DNA of 6,705 nt from Elusimicrobia bacterium RIFCSPLOWO2_01_FULL_54_10. Lineage in GTDB: Bacteria; Elusimicrobiota; Elusimicrobia; 2-02-FULL-39-32. Position numbers and translations under genes: made by a program. Below, piece after piece: positions 5,548 through 6,705 of this stretch; position 1 is the stretch's first letter; each line of letters starts with the position of its first letter. The DNA lies in assembly GCA_001799975.1 (NCBI GenBank), contig MGUQ01000031.1:5791-12495 (forward strand), given 5' to 3'. The notes beneath the pieces were generated by a model, which made no database searches, had not been told where the DNA came from, and saw nothing but the letters and a program-made list of their open reading frames with translations.

Positions 5548-6705
5548 TCAGTTCATCTTGGCGGTCACTTGGTCGAAAAACTGGTCCAGCGCCTTGATTC
5601 TGGCGCCGATAGGGGGAATTTCTTCAGGGTCCACCATGGCTTCAATCACGCAGGGCTTTTTTTGAGACAATGCTTCCGCCAAGCGTCCGCAGAGTTCCCC
5701 CGGACGGGTCACCCGCGAACTGGCGGCTCCCAAAGATGCCGCCAGCTTGCAGACATCGATGGGATTCTCAAAAAGGGAATAGTGAAAGCGGCCTCCAAAC
5801 TGGATGTTTTCACCGTGGTAGACCATTCCGTGGCCGCCGTTGTTTAAAACCAGCCAAACCACCGGAATGCCGTATTCGCAGGCCGTGTGCACTTCCATGC
5901 CGTTCATGGCAAACCCCGCGTCGCCCACCACGGCAATCACGGGCCGCTCCGGAGCCGCCAGCTTGGCTCCGATGCAGGCGGAGGTCCCATACCCCATGGA
6001 AGCAAAGCCGATGCAGTGAAAAACAGAATGGGGCCGGGAAAACCGCAAGTAGTGCAGGGCCCAGGCCATATGATCTCCGATATCGGAAAACACCGCCGCG
6101 TCTTCAGGGAGCGCTTCGCCCAGGTCGTACATGAGCCGCTGGGGCTTCAAGGGGAGAGCGTCTGAAAACATTTTTTCCTTTTGGACGCACCAGGGAAGGC
6201 GGCTCAAAAATTCACGGACCGGTTCCGCGGAACTCGGGGAAGACGCCATCCACCTCATCTCCCGTTCCATTTGGTGCCGGATTTCGGTCAAAACGGTTTT
6301 GGCGTCTCCCAGCAAACCCACGCTTGCGGGGTAATTTTTGCCTATCTGCACGGGATCAACGTCGATTTGAAGCAGATGGTCTTTGGGCTTCAAGCGGCTG
6401 TCCCAGACATTGGTGGCGCCCTCCCCGAGGCCGGTTCCCACCGTTAAAAGAACGTCCACTTTGCCGGACAAAAGATAAGCCTCCGATTTGGGAGAGCCCG
6501 CAAAGCCAAAAATTCCCATGGACAACGCGTGGTCTTCAGGGAACGCGCCCTTGGCTTTGGCTGTTGTGGCCACGGGGATGGCAAACCTTTCGCTGAGCGC
6601 TTTGAGCTCCTCGTAGGCGCCCGAGAGGTTTGTTCCGTTGCCCGCAAGGATGGCGGGGTTTTTGGCCCGGCAAAGGATCTGACTGGCTGCTTTGACGGCG
6701 TCGCG
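5548..6705 (-). CDS. Thiamine-diphosphate-dependent enzyme, acetolactate-synthase superfamily (5'-truncated by the window edge)
   Basis: The window holds the last 385 residues; the frame is open to base 6705, so the N-terminal pyrimidine-binding domain (about 170 residues, with the catalytic Glu) lies outside. Residues about 1-140 form the central Rossmann-like domain: AILAGNG, a T-T-x-K-A-K-G-A-F-P-E-D-H segment typical of the superfamily, and LLQIDVDP. The C-terminal pyrophosphate-binding domain contains the ThDP/Mg motif, starting G-D-A-G-F at 261-265 and ending with Asn288-Asn289, the correct spacing; the third position is Ala rather than the common Gly. The upstream S-M-G-Y-G-T segment is also conserved. 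Known members make acetolactate, decarboxylate 2-keto acids or form acyloins. The FAD-contacting GARFDDR-like segment of true acetolactate synthases is replaced by GTGLGEGATN, and no regulatory-subunit gene is adjacent, so branched-chain amino acid synthesis is not assured. It is the most upstream visible gene of the tight operon and probably supplies or modifies the substrate of the methyltransferase (inference). Confidence 0.93.
   Translation of the reverse strand, partial: RDAVKAASQILCRAKNPAILAGNGTNLSGAYEELKALSERFAIPVATTAKAKGAFPEDHALSMGIFGFAGSPKSEAYLLSGKVDVLLTVGTGLGEGATNVWDSRLKPKDHLLQIDVDPVQIGKNYPASVGLLGDAKTVLTEIRHQMEREMRWMASSPSSAEPVREFLSRLPWCVQKEKMFSDALPLKPQRLMYDLGEALPEDAAVFSDIGDHMAWALHYLRFSRPHSVFHCIGFASMGYGTSACIGAKLAAPERPVIAVVGDAGFAMNGMEVHTACEYGIPVVWLVLNNGGHGMVYHGENIQFGGRFHYSLFENPIDVCKLAASLGAASSRVTRPGELCGRLAEALSQKKPCVIEAMVDPEEIPPIGARIKALDQFFDQVTAKMN

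Overview
The window is a compact piece of bacterial chromosome with every gene on the minus strand. Read from the right edge, the order is: the C-terminal two-thirds of a thiamine-diphosphate (ThDP) enzyme of the acetolactate-synthase superfamily, a class I SAM-dependent methyltransferase of the acetylserotonin O-methyltransferase type, a family 5 (oligopeptide/nickel-type) extracellular solute-binding protein, a small single-domain cupin, a large membrane-bound hybrid histidine kinase, and the first 21 codons of a helix-turn-helix protein that leaves the window at its left edge. The exported solute-binding protein and the two-transmembrane sensor kinase with a periplasmic domain fit a diderm bacterium. 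The base composition is moderately GC-rich by eye. The lineage cannot be fixed from the sequence. The mix of hybrid kinase and excisionase-like helix-turn-helix regulator is one I associate with Deltaproteobacteria and uncultured phyla such as Omnitrophota, but that is an impression only.

The first five genes look like one transcription unit. Junctions are a 2-base gap (ThDP enzyme to methyltransferase), then overlaps of about 44, 35 and 23 bases (methyltransferase to binding protein, binding protein to cupin, cupin to kinase). No promoter or terminator fits between them, and translational coupling is likely. The only real intergenic space is positions 66-124, between the kinase and the helix-turn-helix gene. 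It carries a near-consensus sigma-70 promoter (TTGACA, 17-base spacer, TATAAG) whose -35 box contains the stop codon of the kinase, plus a good Shine-Dalgarno for the next gene. That gene therefore has its own start signal and may also receive read-through.

Functionally, the set couples small-molecule chemistry (a ThDP carboligase or decarboxylase and an O-methyltransferase), an exported small-molecule binding protein without any visible permease or ATPase, a cupin, and a sensory kinase with a putative transcription factor next to it. A reasonable but unproven reading is a cluster that makes or modifies a small metabolite and senses it, or a related ligand, through the kinase. None of the enzymes can be assigned a specific substrate from sequence alone. 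No RNA genes, mobile elements, CRISPR arrays or long repeats were seen.
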